Positions 17,459 to 25,871 of a stretch of 64,000 nucleotides of DNA are shown piece by piece. The position numbers were made by a program, and so were the translations under genes. The notes beneath the pieces are model-generated. The model made no database searches. It saw nothing but the letters and a program-made list of their open reading frames with translations, and had not been told where the DNA came from. Numbering within the stretch: the first letter of the stretch is position 1; every line of letters begins with the position of its first letter. Source of the stretch: CAYLNH01 sp964384625 (GTDB lineage: Bacteria > Verrucomicrobiota > Lentisphaeria > JABSQK01); the NCBI GenBank assembly GCA_964384625.1, contig CAYLNH010000005.1:12682-76681 (forward strand), given 5' to 3'.

Positions 17459-17943
17459 TGGCCGGCCTCCTCTTCTGCCGCTTCGCGGTATGTCTTCAAA
17501 ATCTTGCGGATGGTCTTGGTCGTGACCTTGGCGTGCACTTTGTCGTTCACACAGATGGCCGGGGCCAAACCGCAGGCGCCGATGCAGGCGACGACCTCGA
17601 GACTGAACAGGCCGTCCCGCGTTGTCTCATCCGGCGCGATGCCCAACTCGCGCTGGATCGCCTCCAGAATGTTGAGGGAGCCCTTCACGTGGCAGGCGGT
17701 GCCGCGACACACCTGGATGTGGTACCTGCCGTTCGGCTGGAACCGAAACTGGTTGTAGAAAGTGGCGACGCCGTAGATTTTGCTCGCCGGCAGATGCAAA
17801 CCTTTGCTGATGCGGTGTACCGCCGCGCGGGAAAGATAGCCTTCCGCCTCCTGTACCTTCTGCAGGATGGAAATCAGCGCATCGCGACCGGCATGTGAAT
17901 ACTGCGCCAGGATCGCGTCAATGTTGTCGGTTGTTACAGTCAC
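17455..17943 (-). CDS. hydC: Hydrogenase subunit HydC (NuoE-like 2Fe-2S protein)
   Basis: A 162-aa thioredoxin-fold [2Fe-2S] subunit. Helical N-terminus with YGVATFYNQF (57-66), and cluster cysteines C79, C84, C120 and C124 in the NuoE spacing (VCRGTACH and ACIGACG). It completes the HydABC set. Stop and hydB start overlap as ATGA-type, and only 3 bases separate it from rex upstream, so rex-hydC-hydB form a tight operon. Confidence 0.95.
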   Translation of the reverse strand: MTVTTDNIDAILAQYSHAGRDALISILQKVQEAEGYLSRAAVHRISKGLHLPASKIYGVATFYNQFRFQPNGRYHIQVCRGTACHVKGSLNILEAIQRELGIAPDETTRDGLFSLEVVACIGACGLAPAICVNDKVHAKVTTKTIRKILKTYREAAEEEAGQ

Positions 17944-17946
17944 GGT

Positions 17947-18576
17947 TTAGTCTCGCTTGTTTTCCGGCCGGGCGAAGAAGGAGACCTTCTCCAGGGCCGT
18001 GGTGAGGTCAATGTCTTCCACGAATACATCGCCCGGTACGCGCAACGGCACCGGCGCAAAATTGAGAATCCCGCCGACCCCGAGTTCCACAAGTTGGTTG
18101 GCCACGGCCTGGGCGTCCGTACCCGGCACCGCAACGATGCCGACACCCACCGTCTCTCCGGCCAGTTGCGCCGCCATGTCGCCGATGGCATAGCAACGGC
18201 AGTTGTGGATGACGCGGCCGCATTTGCGCGGGTCATTGTCGAACGCGGCAAGGATCCGCAGGTGCTGGCGGCGGCCCATGAAGAAGGCGAGGAGCGCCCG
18301 GCCCAGGTTGCCGACACCCACCAGGACGACATTGGTCCCACCGGGGGTTTCGAGGTAGGCCTGGATGCTGTCCGAAAGCCCGGCCACGTCATATCCGTGA
18401 TTCGGGCTGCCGGCGAAGCCGACGACCTTGAGGTCCTGCCGGACCTGTGCGGCCGAGCCGCCGAGCATATTTGCCAGTTGATGTGAATAGACATTGGCCA
18501 CGCCTTCATCTTCCAGTTGGTCCAGCATCCGGCGATAGATACTGAGCCGCCCAATGGTTTTCTCCGAGACCGCCAT
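17947..18576 (-). CDS. rex: Redox-sensing transcriptional repressor Rex
   Basis: A 209-aa repressor that senses NADH/NAD. N-terminal winged helix (about 1-80, including the recognition-helix region GGSAAQVRQDLKVVG) and a Rossmann domain with VGVGNLGRALL (86-96). NADH binding releases Rex from DNA in characterised members. It is the first gene of the hydrogenase operon and its own upstream region carries a clear Rex operator, so it is likely to be autoregulated and to link hydrogenase synthesis to reductant excess. Confidence 0.95.
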   Translation of the reverse strand: MAVSEKTIGRLSIYRRMLDQLEDEGVANVYSHQLANMLGGSAAQVRQDLKVVGFAGSPNHGYDVAGLSDSIQAYLETPGGTNVVLVGVGNLGRALLAFFMGRRQHLRILAAFDNDPRKCGRVIHNCRCYAIGDMAAQLAGETVGVGIVAVPGTDAQAVANQLVELGVGGILNFAPVPLRVPGDVFVEDIDLTTALEKVSFFARPENKRD

Positions 18577-18646
18577 AGTTACCCCGTGATGTCCTTGTCA
18601 GATTTGCTTTGCGATTTAGTTAACGCTGATATTTTTTTCACAGAGC

Positions 18647-18674
18647 ACTATAGACAAGGCCGGATTTGTGTCAA
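18647..18674 (-). promoter_or_regulatory. Sigma-70-type promoter of the rex-hydCBA operon
   Basis: On the minus strand: -35 TTGACA (18674-18669), 16-base spacer, -10 TATAGT (18652-18647). The start point would be near 18640, about 65 bases before the rex ATG. A Rex half-site word (TTCACAG on the plus strand, 18637-18643) overlaps the expected start point, and the full operator lies 8 bases upstream of the -35. Confidence 0.75.
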
Positions 18675-18682
18675 TAGTGGTG

Positions 18683-18700
18683 TTGTGAACTTTTTCACAG
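18683..18700. promoter_or_regulatory. Rex operator between rex and hydG
   Basis: TTGTGAA-N4-TTCACAG, an 18-base inverted repeat matching the known Rex consensus (TTGTGAA-N4-TTCACAA) at all but one position. Located in the divergent rex/hydG spacer, so it can control both the structural and the maturation genes. Confidence 0.85.
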
Positions 18701-18829
18701 TTCCGCCCGCCCGGTGACCGGAACGCGGCGTCGAAGGCAGGTGAAAGTGTCTGATAGAAGAATGGTTATGAATCGAAAAGGTAATTTTGAAGCAGCCCGG
18801 AAGACAATGGATCCGAAGGAGAATACAGG

Positions 18830-20239
18830 ATGAACATGGCCGTCGGCACCAACGCGATTATCCGTGAGGATCGGATCAACCAGACCCTCGAAGCAGCCCG
18901 GAATCCCGACCGCCGGGAGGTCCTCGATATCCTGGCGGAAGCCCGCAATCTCCAGGGGCTGAACGAACAACAGCTTGCGGTTCTGATGCAGATCGAAGAT
19001 CCCGAGCTGGCGGACGCTCTGTTCGATACCGCGCGATTCGTCAAGGACGAGATCTACGGTTCCCGGCTGGTGCTGTTTGCTCCCATGTACATTTCCAATC
19101 TCTGCAAGAACGAATGCCTGTACTGCGCCTTCCGCGTCCGCAACAAAGCCATCAGCCGCCGGGTGCTGAGCCAGGAGGAGATTGCCCGCGAGACCGAGGC
19201 GTTGGCCGAGCAGGGCCACAAACGCGTGCTGCTCGTCGCCGGTGAAGCCTATCCGGACAAAGATGGCCTGGACTACATTCTGGAGTCAATCAAGACGGTG
19301 TACGCCACCAAGACCGCGGTCGGCGAGATCCGCCGAATCAATGTCAATATCGCCCCGCTGACCACAGCGGATTTTGTGCGTCTCAAGGCGGCGCAGATCG
19401 GCACCTACCAGTTGTTCCAGGAGACCTACCATCGCGAGACCTACGCCCGGATGCATGTGGCCGGTCCGAAACGGGATTACGACTGGCGCCTGACCGCGCC
19501 GGACCGCGCCATGGAAGCCGAGATCGACGACCTCGGTATCGGCGTGCTCTTCGGTCTGGCGGACTGGCGCTTTGAGATGCTGGCCATGATGCAGCATATC
19601 CGCCATCTGGAAGCCCGGTTCGGCGTCGGCCCGCACACCATCAGCGTACCGCGGCTGGAGCCGGCGACGGGGTCGGACGTGGCGGCGCAACCGCCGCATG
19701 CAGTCAGTGATTTTGATTTTCGCAAGATCGTCGCGTTGTTGCGGATCACGGTGCCGTATACCGGGATCATCATGTCCACCCGTGAAACGGCGGAGTTGCG
19801 GCGTGCGACGTTTGCACTGGGCGTGTCCCAGATTTCGGCCGGCAGCCGAACCAATCCCGGCGGTTACAACGAAGCGGATCCGGGCGAGAAGAAGTTCAGC
19901 CAGTTTTCACTGGGGGACCATCGGCCGCTCGACGAGGTCATCCGCGACATCGCCGGGCTGGGGTATGTCCCCAGTTTCTGCACCGGCTGTTACCGCCTGA
20001 ACCGCACGGGTCAGGATTTCATGGACATGGCCAAACCCGGGCTGATCAAGAAATTCTGCCAGCCCAACGCCATTTCGACGTTCCAGGAGTACCTGATGGA
20101 TTTTGCCACGCCGGAAACCCGAAAGGTCGGTGAACAGCTCATCGGCAAACTCCTCGACGGCATGGACGATCGCCTGCGGGCCCGCACGGCAAAACTGCTG
20201 AACCGCGTTACCGACGGTGAACACGATGTGTATGTGTGA
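18830..20239 (+). CDS. hydG: [FeFe]-hydrogenase maturase HydG (radical SAM tyrosine lyase)
   Basis: Cleaves tyrosine to supply CO and CN ligands for the H-cluster as an Fe(CO)2CN-cysteine unit. The 469-aa ThiH-like protein has the radical SAM motif CKNECLYC (C92, C96, C99) and the HydG-specific C-terminal auxiliary cluster site CTGC (C384, C387) plus C410 in FCQPNA. AAGGAG sits about 8 bases before the ATG. First gene of the plus-strand maturation operon, divergent from rex. Confidence 0.95.
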   Translation: MNMAVGTNAIIREDRINQTLEAARNPDRREVLDILAEARNLQGLNEQQLAVLMQIEDPELADALFDTARFVKDEIYGSRLVLFAPMYISNLCKNECLYCAFRVRNKAISRRVLSQEEIARETEALAEQGHKRVLLVAGEAYPDKDGLDYILESIKTVYATKTAVGEIRRINVNIAPLTTADFVRLKAAQIGTYQLFQETYHRETYARMHVAGPKRDYDWRLTAPDRAMEAEIDDLGIGVLFGLADWRFEMLAMMQHIRHLEARFGVGPHTISVPRLEPATGSDVAAQPPHAVSDFDFRKIVALLRITVPYTGIIMSTRETAELRRATFALGVSQISAGSRTNPGGYNEADPGEKKFSQFSLGDHRPLDEVIRDIAGLGYVPSFCTGCYRLNRTGQDFMDMAKPGLIKKFCQPNAISTFQEYLMDFATPETRKVGEQLIGKLLDGMDDRLRARTAKLLNRVTDGEHDVYV

Positions 20240-20290
20240 AACCACTCGGATGCAAACTTGACGCGACGCGCGATAGGACTGAGAGAGCAG

Positions 20291-21358
20291 ATGACAACCG
20301 CAAGTAAAACCAGTCTGATCGAGGCCGTTGCCAACGGTCATCGGCCGAGTGTCGGCGAGGTCGTCGAACTCCTGCGGTCGCAGGGCGACGCGCAGAAGGA
20401 ACTCTACCGCGCTGCCGACCGCAAGCGGCAGGAGGTCTTTGGCGATGTTGTCTACATTCGCGGCATCATCGAGTTCTCCAACTACTGCCGCAAACACTGC
20501 AACTACTGCGGCATTCGCTGCGGCAACCGAGCCGTTAAACGCTATCGTATGAGCGCTGATGAGATTGTGCAGACGGCGGCCCGCGCCCGGCACAGCGGGG
20601 CGACTACCGTCGTCCTGCAGTCCGGCGAGGACCCGCATTTCACCGTCGCCGCGCTCGACGAGATCGTCCGGCGCATCAAGACGGAAGCCGGTGTGCCGGC
20701 GGTCACCTTGTCTGTTGGTGAACGCCCGGCGGACGACTACCTGGCGCTGAAACAAGCGGGTTGCGACCGCTACCTGCTGCGCTTCGAAACCAGTGACCGC
20801 GACTTGTTTCGGCGGCTGCATCCGGATGATGATTTTGACGAGCGCGTTGCATGCCTGCAGCAGCTGCGTCGCGTCGGCATACAGGTGGGCAGCGGCTTTA
20901 TGATCGGCCTTCCCGATGCCGGCCTGGGCGTGTTGGCCCGGGATATCCTGTTCGCCACTGACCTGGAACTGGACATGATGGGCTGCGGCCCGTTCGTGGC
21001 GCATCCGCAGACGCCGTTGGCGGGTCACGGTTTGCTGGAGGATCGTGAGGTATACTTCAAGACCATGGCGGTCCTGCGGTTGCTCAATCCGCGCACCCAC
21101 ATTCCGTCGACCACCGCCTTCGACGCCATCTTCAAATTCGGTCGCGACCGGGTTCTCCAGCGCGGCGCTAACGTGTTCATGCCGAACCTGACGCCGAAGA
21201 AATATCGCCAGCTCTACCAGCTTTATCCCAACAAGCCCTGTGTTGACGAAGGCGCCGACGAGTGTACGGCCTGCACCATCAGCCGCATGGTGCGGCTGGG
21301 CCGCAAGCTCGGGACGGGGCCCGGTCATTCAATCCGACACGGAAATGGAGGTGCATGA
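20291..21358 (+). CDS. hydE: [FeFe]-hydrogenase maturase HydE (radical SAM)
   Basis: Radical SAM enzyme acting on the HydG product during assembly of the diiron precursor. It has CRKHCNYC (C66, C70, C73) in the expected place and the BioB/HydE-like barrel; 355 aa is the usual size. The ATG at 20291 (preceded by GAGAGAG) is preferred to the in-frame TTG at 20258. The stop overlaps the next ORF's start region, giving coupling to the aspartase. Confidence 0.93.
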   Translation: MTTASKTSLIEAVANGHRPSVGEVVELLRSQGDAQKELYRAADRKRQEVFGDVVYIRGIIEFSNYCRKHCNYCGIRCGNRAVKRYRMSADEIVQTAARARHSGATTVVLQSGEDPHFTVAALDEIVRRIKTEAGVPAVTLSVGERPADDYLALKQAGCDRYLLRFETSDRDLFRRLHPDDDFDERVACLQQLRRVGIQVGSGFMIGLPDAGLGVLARDILFATDLELDMMGCGPFVAHPQTPLAGHGLLEDREVYFKTMAVLRLLNPRTHIPSTTAFDAIFKFGRDRVLQRGANVFMPNLTPKKYRQLYQLYPNKPCVDEGADECTACTISRMVRLGRKLGTGPGHSIRHGNGGA

Positions 21359-22734
21359 TGCGCACAGAGAAGGACCTCCTTGGCGAGATGCGGTTGCCGG
21401 ACGATGCGTTGTACGGCATCCAGACTGCGCGTGCCGTCGACAATTTTCCGGTCAGCGGCTGTCCGGTGAACCCGGCATTGATTTGCGCCGGCGCCCAGGT
21501 GAAGCTGGCCTGTGCCATGGCCAATCACGAACTCGGCTTTCTGGATGACCAGCGCTTCGCCGCGATCGCCACCGCCTGCGACGAGATCATCCGCGGCGAG
21601 CATGCGGCGGCATTTCCGGTTGACGCCCTGCAGGGCGGCGCCGGGACTTCAACCAACATGAACTGGAACGAAGTGATCGCACACCGCGCTGCCGAGTTGG
21701 CCGGCGTTGACGTTGATCCGCTTGACCACGTTAACCTGCATCAATCGACCAACGATGTGTTTCCGACCGCCGTCAAGGTGGCCGCGATCCAGGCGTTCAA
21801 CATGTTCGAACTGGCCGTGGTTGAATTGCTGGAGGCACTGCAGGCCAAAGAACGCGAGTTCGCCGATGTCGTCAAACTCGGCCGTACCCAGTTGCGGGAT
21901 GCGGTACCGACAACCCTTGGTCGCGAGTTCGGCGCCTGGGCGGCAGCGGTCGCACGCGACCGCTGGCGGGTCTCGAAATGCGTGGAACGCCTGCGCGTGG
22001 TGAATCTCGGCGGCACCGCCATCGGTACGGGCCTTACCGCGCCGCGCACGTATATCTTTGCCGTGGTCGAGAAACTGCGGGAAGTTACCGGACTCAACCT
22101 GGCGCGTGCTGAAAACCTGATCGACGCCACCATGAACCAGGACGCCTTTGTTGAGGTTTCCGGCATTCTCAAAGCGCATGCCGCCACACTGGTCAAGATC
22201 GCGCGCGACCTGCGCCTGCTCGGCAGCGGGCCGCACGGCGGCCTGGCTGAGATCGAACTGCCGGCACTGCAGCCGGGCTCCAGCATTATGCCGGGCAAGG
22301 TTAATCCGGTTATCCCCGAGATGGTCATGCAGGTCGGCTTCCGGGTGATCGCCCACGACCAGGAGATTGCCAGCGCCGCCATGAACGGTGAACTCGAGTT
22401 GAACCCCTTTGTGCCGTTGATCGCCGACGCGTTGCTGGATTCCCTGCAAACGCTGGAACGCGTCGACCGGCTGTTTGCCGAAAAATGCGTCGCCGGCATC
22501 ACCGCGAACGCCGAACACTGCCGCGAACGGCTGCTGCAGAGCACTGAACTGATCACCGCCTTGATCCCGGCCATCGGCCACGAAGCCGCCGTTGACCTCG
22601 CCCGGCACATGCGGGAAAGCGGGCAGGATATTCAAGACGCGGTTGCTGAAATGAAGCTGCTGAGTCAAGACGAACTGGAACAACTCCTCACTCCTGAGGG
22701 CCTCTGTGCCCTCGGCTGGCGAGAACGAAAATAA
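21358..22734 (+). CDS. aspA: Aspartate ammonia-lyase within the hydrogenase maturation operon
   Basis: Converts aspartate to fumarate and ammonia. The 458-aa protein of the fumarase/aspartase superfamily has GGAGTSTNMNWNE (93-105), LHQSTNDVFPTA (127-138) and the signature GSSIMPGKVNP (307-317). ATG at 21358 has GGAGG 6 bases upstream; an ATG 3 bases earlier is also in frame. It sits between hydE and hydF with overlap to hydE, an arrangement that also occurs in other hydrogenase operons. A plausible role is local ammonia supply for the nitrogen of the dithiomethylamine bridge; that link is inference. Fumarase-type activity cannot be fully excluded from sequence alone. Confidence 0.88.
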   Translation: MRTEKDLLGEMRLPDDALYGIQTARAVDNFPVSGCPVNPALICAGAQVKLACAMANHELGFLDDQRFAAIATACDEIIRGEHAAAFPVDALQGGAGTSTNMNWNEVIAHRAAELAGVDVDPLDHVNLHQSTNDVFPTAVKVAAIQAFNMFELAVVELLEALQAKEREFADVVKLGRTQLRDAVPTTLGREFGAWAAAVARDRWRVSKCVERLRVVNLGGTAIGTGLTAPRTYIFAVVEKLREVTGLNLARAENLIDATMNQDAFVEVSGILKAHAATLVKIARDLRLLGSGPHGGLAEIELPALQPGSSIMPGKVNPVIPEMVMQVGFRVIAHDQEIASAAMNGELELNPFVPLIADALLDSLQTLERVDRLFAEKCVAGITANAEHCRERLLQSTELITALIPAIGHEAAVDLARHMRESGQDIQDAVAEMKLLSQDELEQLLTPEGLCALGWRERK

Positions 22735-22770
22735 GGGCTGCAGCACAAGTGCAGCACGGAGCTAGGCAGC

Positions 22771-24006
22771 ATGCTGAAGACACCCAAAGGACTCAGACTG
22801 CACATCGGCATCTTCGGCCGCCGGAATGTCGGGAAGTCGTCGCTGCTGAATGCACTTACGCATCAGTCGGCGGCCATCGTCTCCGATGTCGCCGGGACGA
22901 CTACCGACCCCGTAGAGAAAGCCATGGAACTGCAGCCCATCGGTCCCGTGTTATTCGTCGATACCGCCGGCATCGACGACGTCGGCGCCCTGGGCGAGAT
23001 GCGGGTCGAAAAATCCCGGCGGGTCATCAACCGCACGGATATCGCCATCCTGGTGACCGACGAGTGGCAGGCGTATGAACAGCAGTTGCTGGAACTGTTC
23101 CTGGCGCAGGAGGTTCCGGTATTGGTCGCGGCCAACAAGGGGGACCTTGACGATCGCCAGGAGGTCCTGGCGGCGGCGACGGCCGGTGTAAAGGAGGCCT
23201 TCACCACCAGCGCGACGACCGGGCAGGGCGTTGACCAGCTGCGCGCGGCAATCATCAAAGCGGCGCCGGAGGACTTCGTCCGGGTGCCGGCGATTGTCGG
23301 TGACCTGGTGGCGCCGGGATCTTTGGTTGTCCTCGTCACGCCCATCGACAAGGAAGCGCCGAAGGGACGGCTGATCCTGCCGCAGGTGCAGACGATTCGC
23401 GATCTATTGGACAATGATGCCATGTCGCTCGTGGTCAAAGAGCGTGAACTCCCGGAAGCACTGAAACGGCTCAGGGAGCCGCCGGCATTGGTGGTGACGG
23501 ATTCTCAGGCGTTCTTAAAGGTGTCGGCGGACACGCCGCCGGATGTGCCGTTAACGAGTTTCTCGATTCTGTTCGCCCGGTGCAAAGGGGATTTGGCATC
23601 CTTTGTCCGCGGCGCTCTGGCGATCGACGACTTACGCCCCGGCAGCAAGGTGTTGATCGGCGAATCTTGTTCGCACCATCCCATCGCCGACGACATTGGC
23701 CGGGTGAAGATCCCCCGCTGGCTGGAGCAATACGTCGGCGGCAAACTCGATATCACCATGGCCTGCGGCCGCGACTATCCGGAGGACGTCTCCGGCTTCG
23801 GCCTGATCGTCCACTGCGGCGCCTGCGTCTGGAACCGGCGCGAGATGCTGTCCCGCATCGCCGCCGCCAAAGCCGCGGGTACGCCGATCACGAACTACGG
23901 TATGACCATCGCCTATAGCCTTGGCATCTTCGCCCGCGCCCTCGGTCCGTTCCCATACGCCCGGGAAGTCTTTGCGGAAATGAAGAGGGCTAAGTCTTCG
24001 GGGTAG
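22771..24006 (+). CDS. hydF: [FeFe]-hydrogenase maturation GTPase HydF
   Basis: Scaffold GTPase that carries the 2Fe subcluster and delivers it to HydA. GTPase motifs: GRRNVGKSS (16-24), GTTTDPV (42-48), DTAG (64-67) and NKGD (122-125). C-terminal cluster ligands: CSH at 300-302 and HCGAC at 348-352, the HydF pattern of CxH then HCxxC. 411 aa, normal length. The last gene of the maturation operon; after it comes repeat-rich DNA. Confidence 0.95.
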   Translation: MLKTPKGLRLHIGIFGRRNVGKSSLLNALTHQSAAIVSDVAGTTTDPVEKAMELQPIGPVLFVDTAGIDDVGALGEMRVEKSRRVINRTDIAILVTDEWQAYEQQLLELFLAQEVPVLVAANKGDLDDRQEVLAAATAGVKEAFTTSATTGQGVDQLRAAIIKAAPEDFVRVPAIVGDLVAPGSLVVLVTPIDKEAPKGRLILPQVQTIRDLLDNDAMSLVVKERELPEALKRLREPPALVVTDSQAFLKVSADTPPDVPLTSFSILFARCKGDLASFVRGALAIDDLRPGSKVLIGESCSHHPIADDIGRVKIPRWLEQYVGGKLDITMACGRDYPEDVSGFGLIVHCGACVWNRREMLSRIAAAKAAGTPITNYGMTIAYSLGIFARALGPFPYAREVFAEMKRAKSSG

Positions 24007-24032
24007 GCTCCGGATACGAACGGAAGTTTGGC

Positions 24033-24062
24033 CACAAAAAGTCACAAGAAATCACAAAAAAG
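24033..24062. repeat. Three 10-bp units after hydF
   Basis: CACAAAAAGT, CACAAGAAAT and CACAAAAAAG in direct order, 27 bases after the hydF stop. Marks the start of a gene-free repeat tract running to 24531. Confidence 0.75.
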
Positions 24063-24201
24063 CATGGAGATCCCCGGAATCCGCTGCTATGGCAGACAAG
24101 AACTCCCGCTCATTACATGTGTGGAAAAGAGAGGGGAAATGTAGAATGCCCAAAGCAAAAGGTCCAAGTACGGATTCTGCTTCCCATTTCTCCTCCCTTG
24201 G

Positions 24202-24303
24202 ACATTGGGTATTCCTTGTTGAGCATTGGATATTCTCCCCTCCCTCTTTCTCCTTTTCCTCACTTGGCGATTGGGCGTTTCGCATTGGATATTGGGCATT
24301 CCG
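24202..24303. repeat. Two 7-bp-period arrays downstream of hydF
   Basis: First array 24202-24236 (ACATTGG, GTATTCC, TTGTTGA, GCATTGG, ATATTCT). Second array 24262-24303 (ACTTGGC, GATTGGG, CGTTTCG, CATTGGA, TATTGGG, CATTCCG). A pyrimidine-rich stretch separates them. Units are degenerate but the 7-base register is kept. The same unit type recurs at 30338-30379. Confidence 0.65.
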
Positions 24304-24460
24304 TCCGTTCTCCGCTCACCCCGCTTTTCGGTCCAACCGACTCTGGATACTGGAGAACCGGTTTGCCACTACTCGTGTGTAGACCATGGTTGTTTCTACG
24401 GACTTGTGGCCAAGCAACTTCTGGATACTGCCATTCCCAGTCCCCAATCCGTTCCTGCAG

Positions 24461-24518
24461 GTAGCGCGGGCCTCTGCTTGCCCGGCGTAGCCTCGCGCGA
24501 AGACGGGTCCCGCGTTCC
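24461..24518 (+). repeat. 58-bp palindromic repeat, copy B
   Basis: Same orientation as copy A at 6095-6152. It lies 13 bases from the 3' end of the transposase-like gene, with inverted copies on the other side of that gene (25252-25534), so the gene is bracketed by the repeat in opposite orientations. Confidence 0.85.
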
Positions 24519-24531
24519 ACTCGGCTGCCGT

Positions 24532-25241
24532 CTAACTGGCTTCCCCAGCACGCTCCGGCAGCCATTCACACCGGAACAGCCGTGACTGCCCTGCCGGCAC
24601 ACCCGCCTTCTCCGGGTTCGCCGCAATATACTGGCGAATTCGCATCAACTCCCCAACGTCCCGGATCAACCGGTCATGTGCCTCGGTCTGCCAAAACCGA
24701 TCGGTGTCCATGCTGAGGCCGTGCTTCCCGCACTGACCAGCCGCATACCTTTTGACCGATCCCACCACGTCTTCGAGTTCATACCCGCCAATCGGCTGTA
24801 TCATCCAGTGGGTCTGATTGGGCATGATTGCGAAGTCGCCACACCAGCAGCGATCGCCATGGAAGTGCATCATCGCCGATGCCAGGATATCCTGCGCAGT
24901 CGCCGAACGCAGCAAACATGAGCCGTGCCCCTTGTCGACCTCGAGGAACAGGCGCCGGGCGTTCCGGCGCTGGAAGGCTTGCCGGTCGAGCTCATGGATC
25001 TCCTGGTATCTGTCATGCCACTCCTCGGGAGTCAACTCATTGGTCAGCCCGTGCGCTTGGTACCACTGACGTTGCTCTTCACGCCAGTCGTGCAGGATCT
25101 GCTTGGGGATCGAGTCGGCCACAACCGAAACGTCGTGAAATAGGTTGCGCCGTCCTGCCGCCAATGCGGCAGGTTGCGGCGGTAGATACGAAGCGGTACG
25201 TCTGGGGCGAGTCCGCGGAACTGTGGTTGCTGGTTGTGCAT
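24532..25241 (-). pseudogene. Frameshifted REP-associated transposase (Y1/IS200-like)
   Basis: The main frame (25164-24532) encodes MPNQTHWMIQP and YIAANPEKAGV, typical of REP-associated tyrosine transposases. The family N-terminus (PHWRQDGATYFTTFRL) is in a different frame starting at the ATG at 25241; the two join near 25121-25123 if one base is added or two removed. The HUH metal site is reduced (only one His in NQTH) and the usual catalytic Tyr position (WQxxYxD) reads WQTEAHD. So it is both shifted and probably inactive, although a sequencing error cannot be ruled out this close to an assembly gap. It is bracketed by copies of the palindromic repeat that such enzymes are known to mobilise. 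Confidence 0.75.
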
Positions 25242-25251
25242 TGTTTCGTCT

Positions 25252-25534
25252 GGAACGCGGGACCAGTCTTCGCGCCAGGCTACGCCGGGCAGGCAGAGGC
25301 CCGCGCTACCTTCGGATTTCGGAACGCGGGACCAGTCTTCGCGCCAGGCTACGCCGGGCAGGCAGAGGCCCGCGCNNNNNNNNNNNNNNNNNNNNNNNNN
25401 NNNNNNNNNNNNNNNNNNNNNNNNNNNNNNNNNNNNNNNNNNNNNNNNNNNNNNNNNNNNNNNNNNNNNNNNNNNTGGAACGCGGGACCAGTCTTCGCGC
25501 CAGGCTACGCCGGGCAGGCAGAGGCCCGCGGTAC
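25252..25534 (-). repeat. Tandem array of the 58-bp palindromic repeat (copies C, D, E) with gap
   Basis: Copies at 25252-25309, 25321-25375 (cut by the gap) and 25477-25534, opposite in orientation to copies A and B. C and D are 69 bases apart, joined by TTCGGATTTC-type linkers. A further partial start occurs at 25552. The gap inside suggests a longer array collapsed in assembly. Confidence 0.85.
25376..25475. other. Assembly gap of 100 N
   Basis: Exactly 100 unknown bases, a default gap size, flanked on both sides by the same tandem repeat, so the true length is unknown. The stretch from here to 25871 has no gene; it holds the last repeat copy and an AT-richer tract (about 25580-25660). 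Confidence 0.95.
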
Positions 25535-25871
25535 CTTCGGATTCGGATTTTGGAACGCGGGAGATATTGCTAATCTACAGAAGGCATAAGTACATTCGTG
25601 TAATTTGCTCTTCAAATGAATGGACGACCCGGATGATTAGATTTGTTCTTGCCCATCTTCCGACCACCGATGGGTATTGATAGGCATCGACAGGGATCGA
25701 AAGTCGAGTGCGAGAAGAGCGGTCGGATTATGTTGCGCCAGCCTTGCGGATTTTTTTATGAAAGCTGGTGTTAGGTCCTCCTGGTTGATGGAACGAAAGG
25801 GTGTAAAGGGACGGCCTGGGGTCGGGCCGGAGAGAGAATCACAACCTTCGTAAACAGCACAAGGAGAAAAC

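Noticed and set aside
16058..17758. 566-aa plus-strand frame opposite hydB and hydC
   Set aside because: The minus-strand genes carry all the Fe-S and flavin motifs; the plus frame is a shadow.
18762..18833. A 23-codon ORF ending in ATGA overlap with hydG
   Set aside because: No ribosome site of note before its ATG and the length is easily reached by chance; the overlap is kept only as a curiosity.
24828..25680. Open frames reading through the N gap (NAGPVFAPGYAGQAEAR repeats)
   Set aside because: They are translations of the palindromic DNA repeat in several frames, not proteins.
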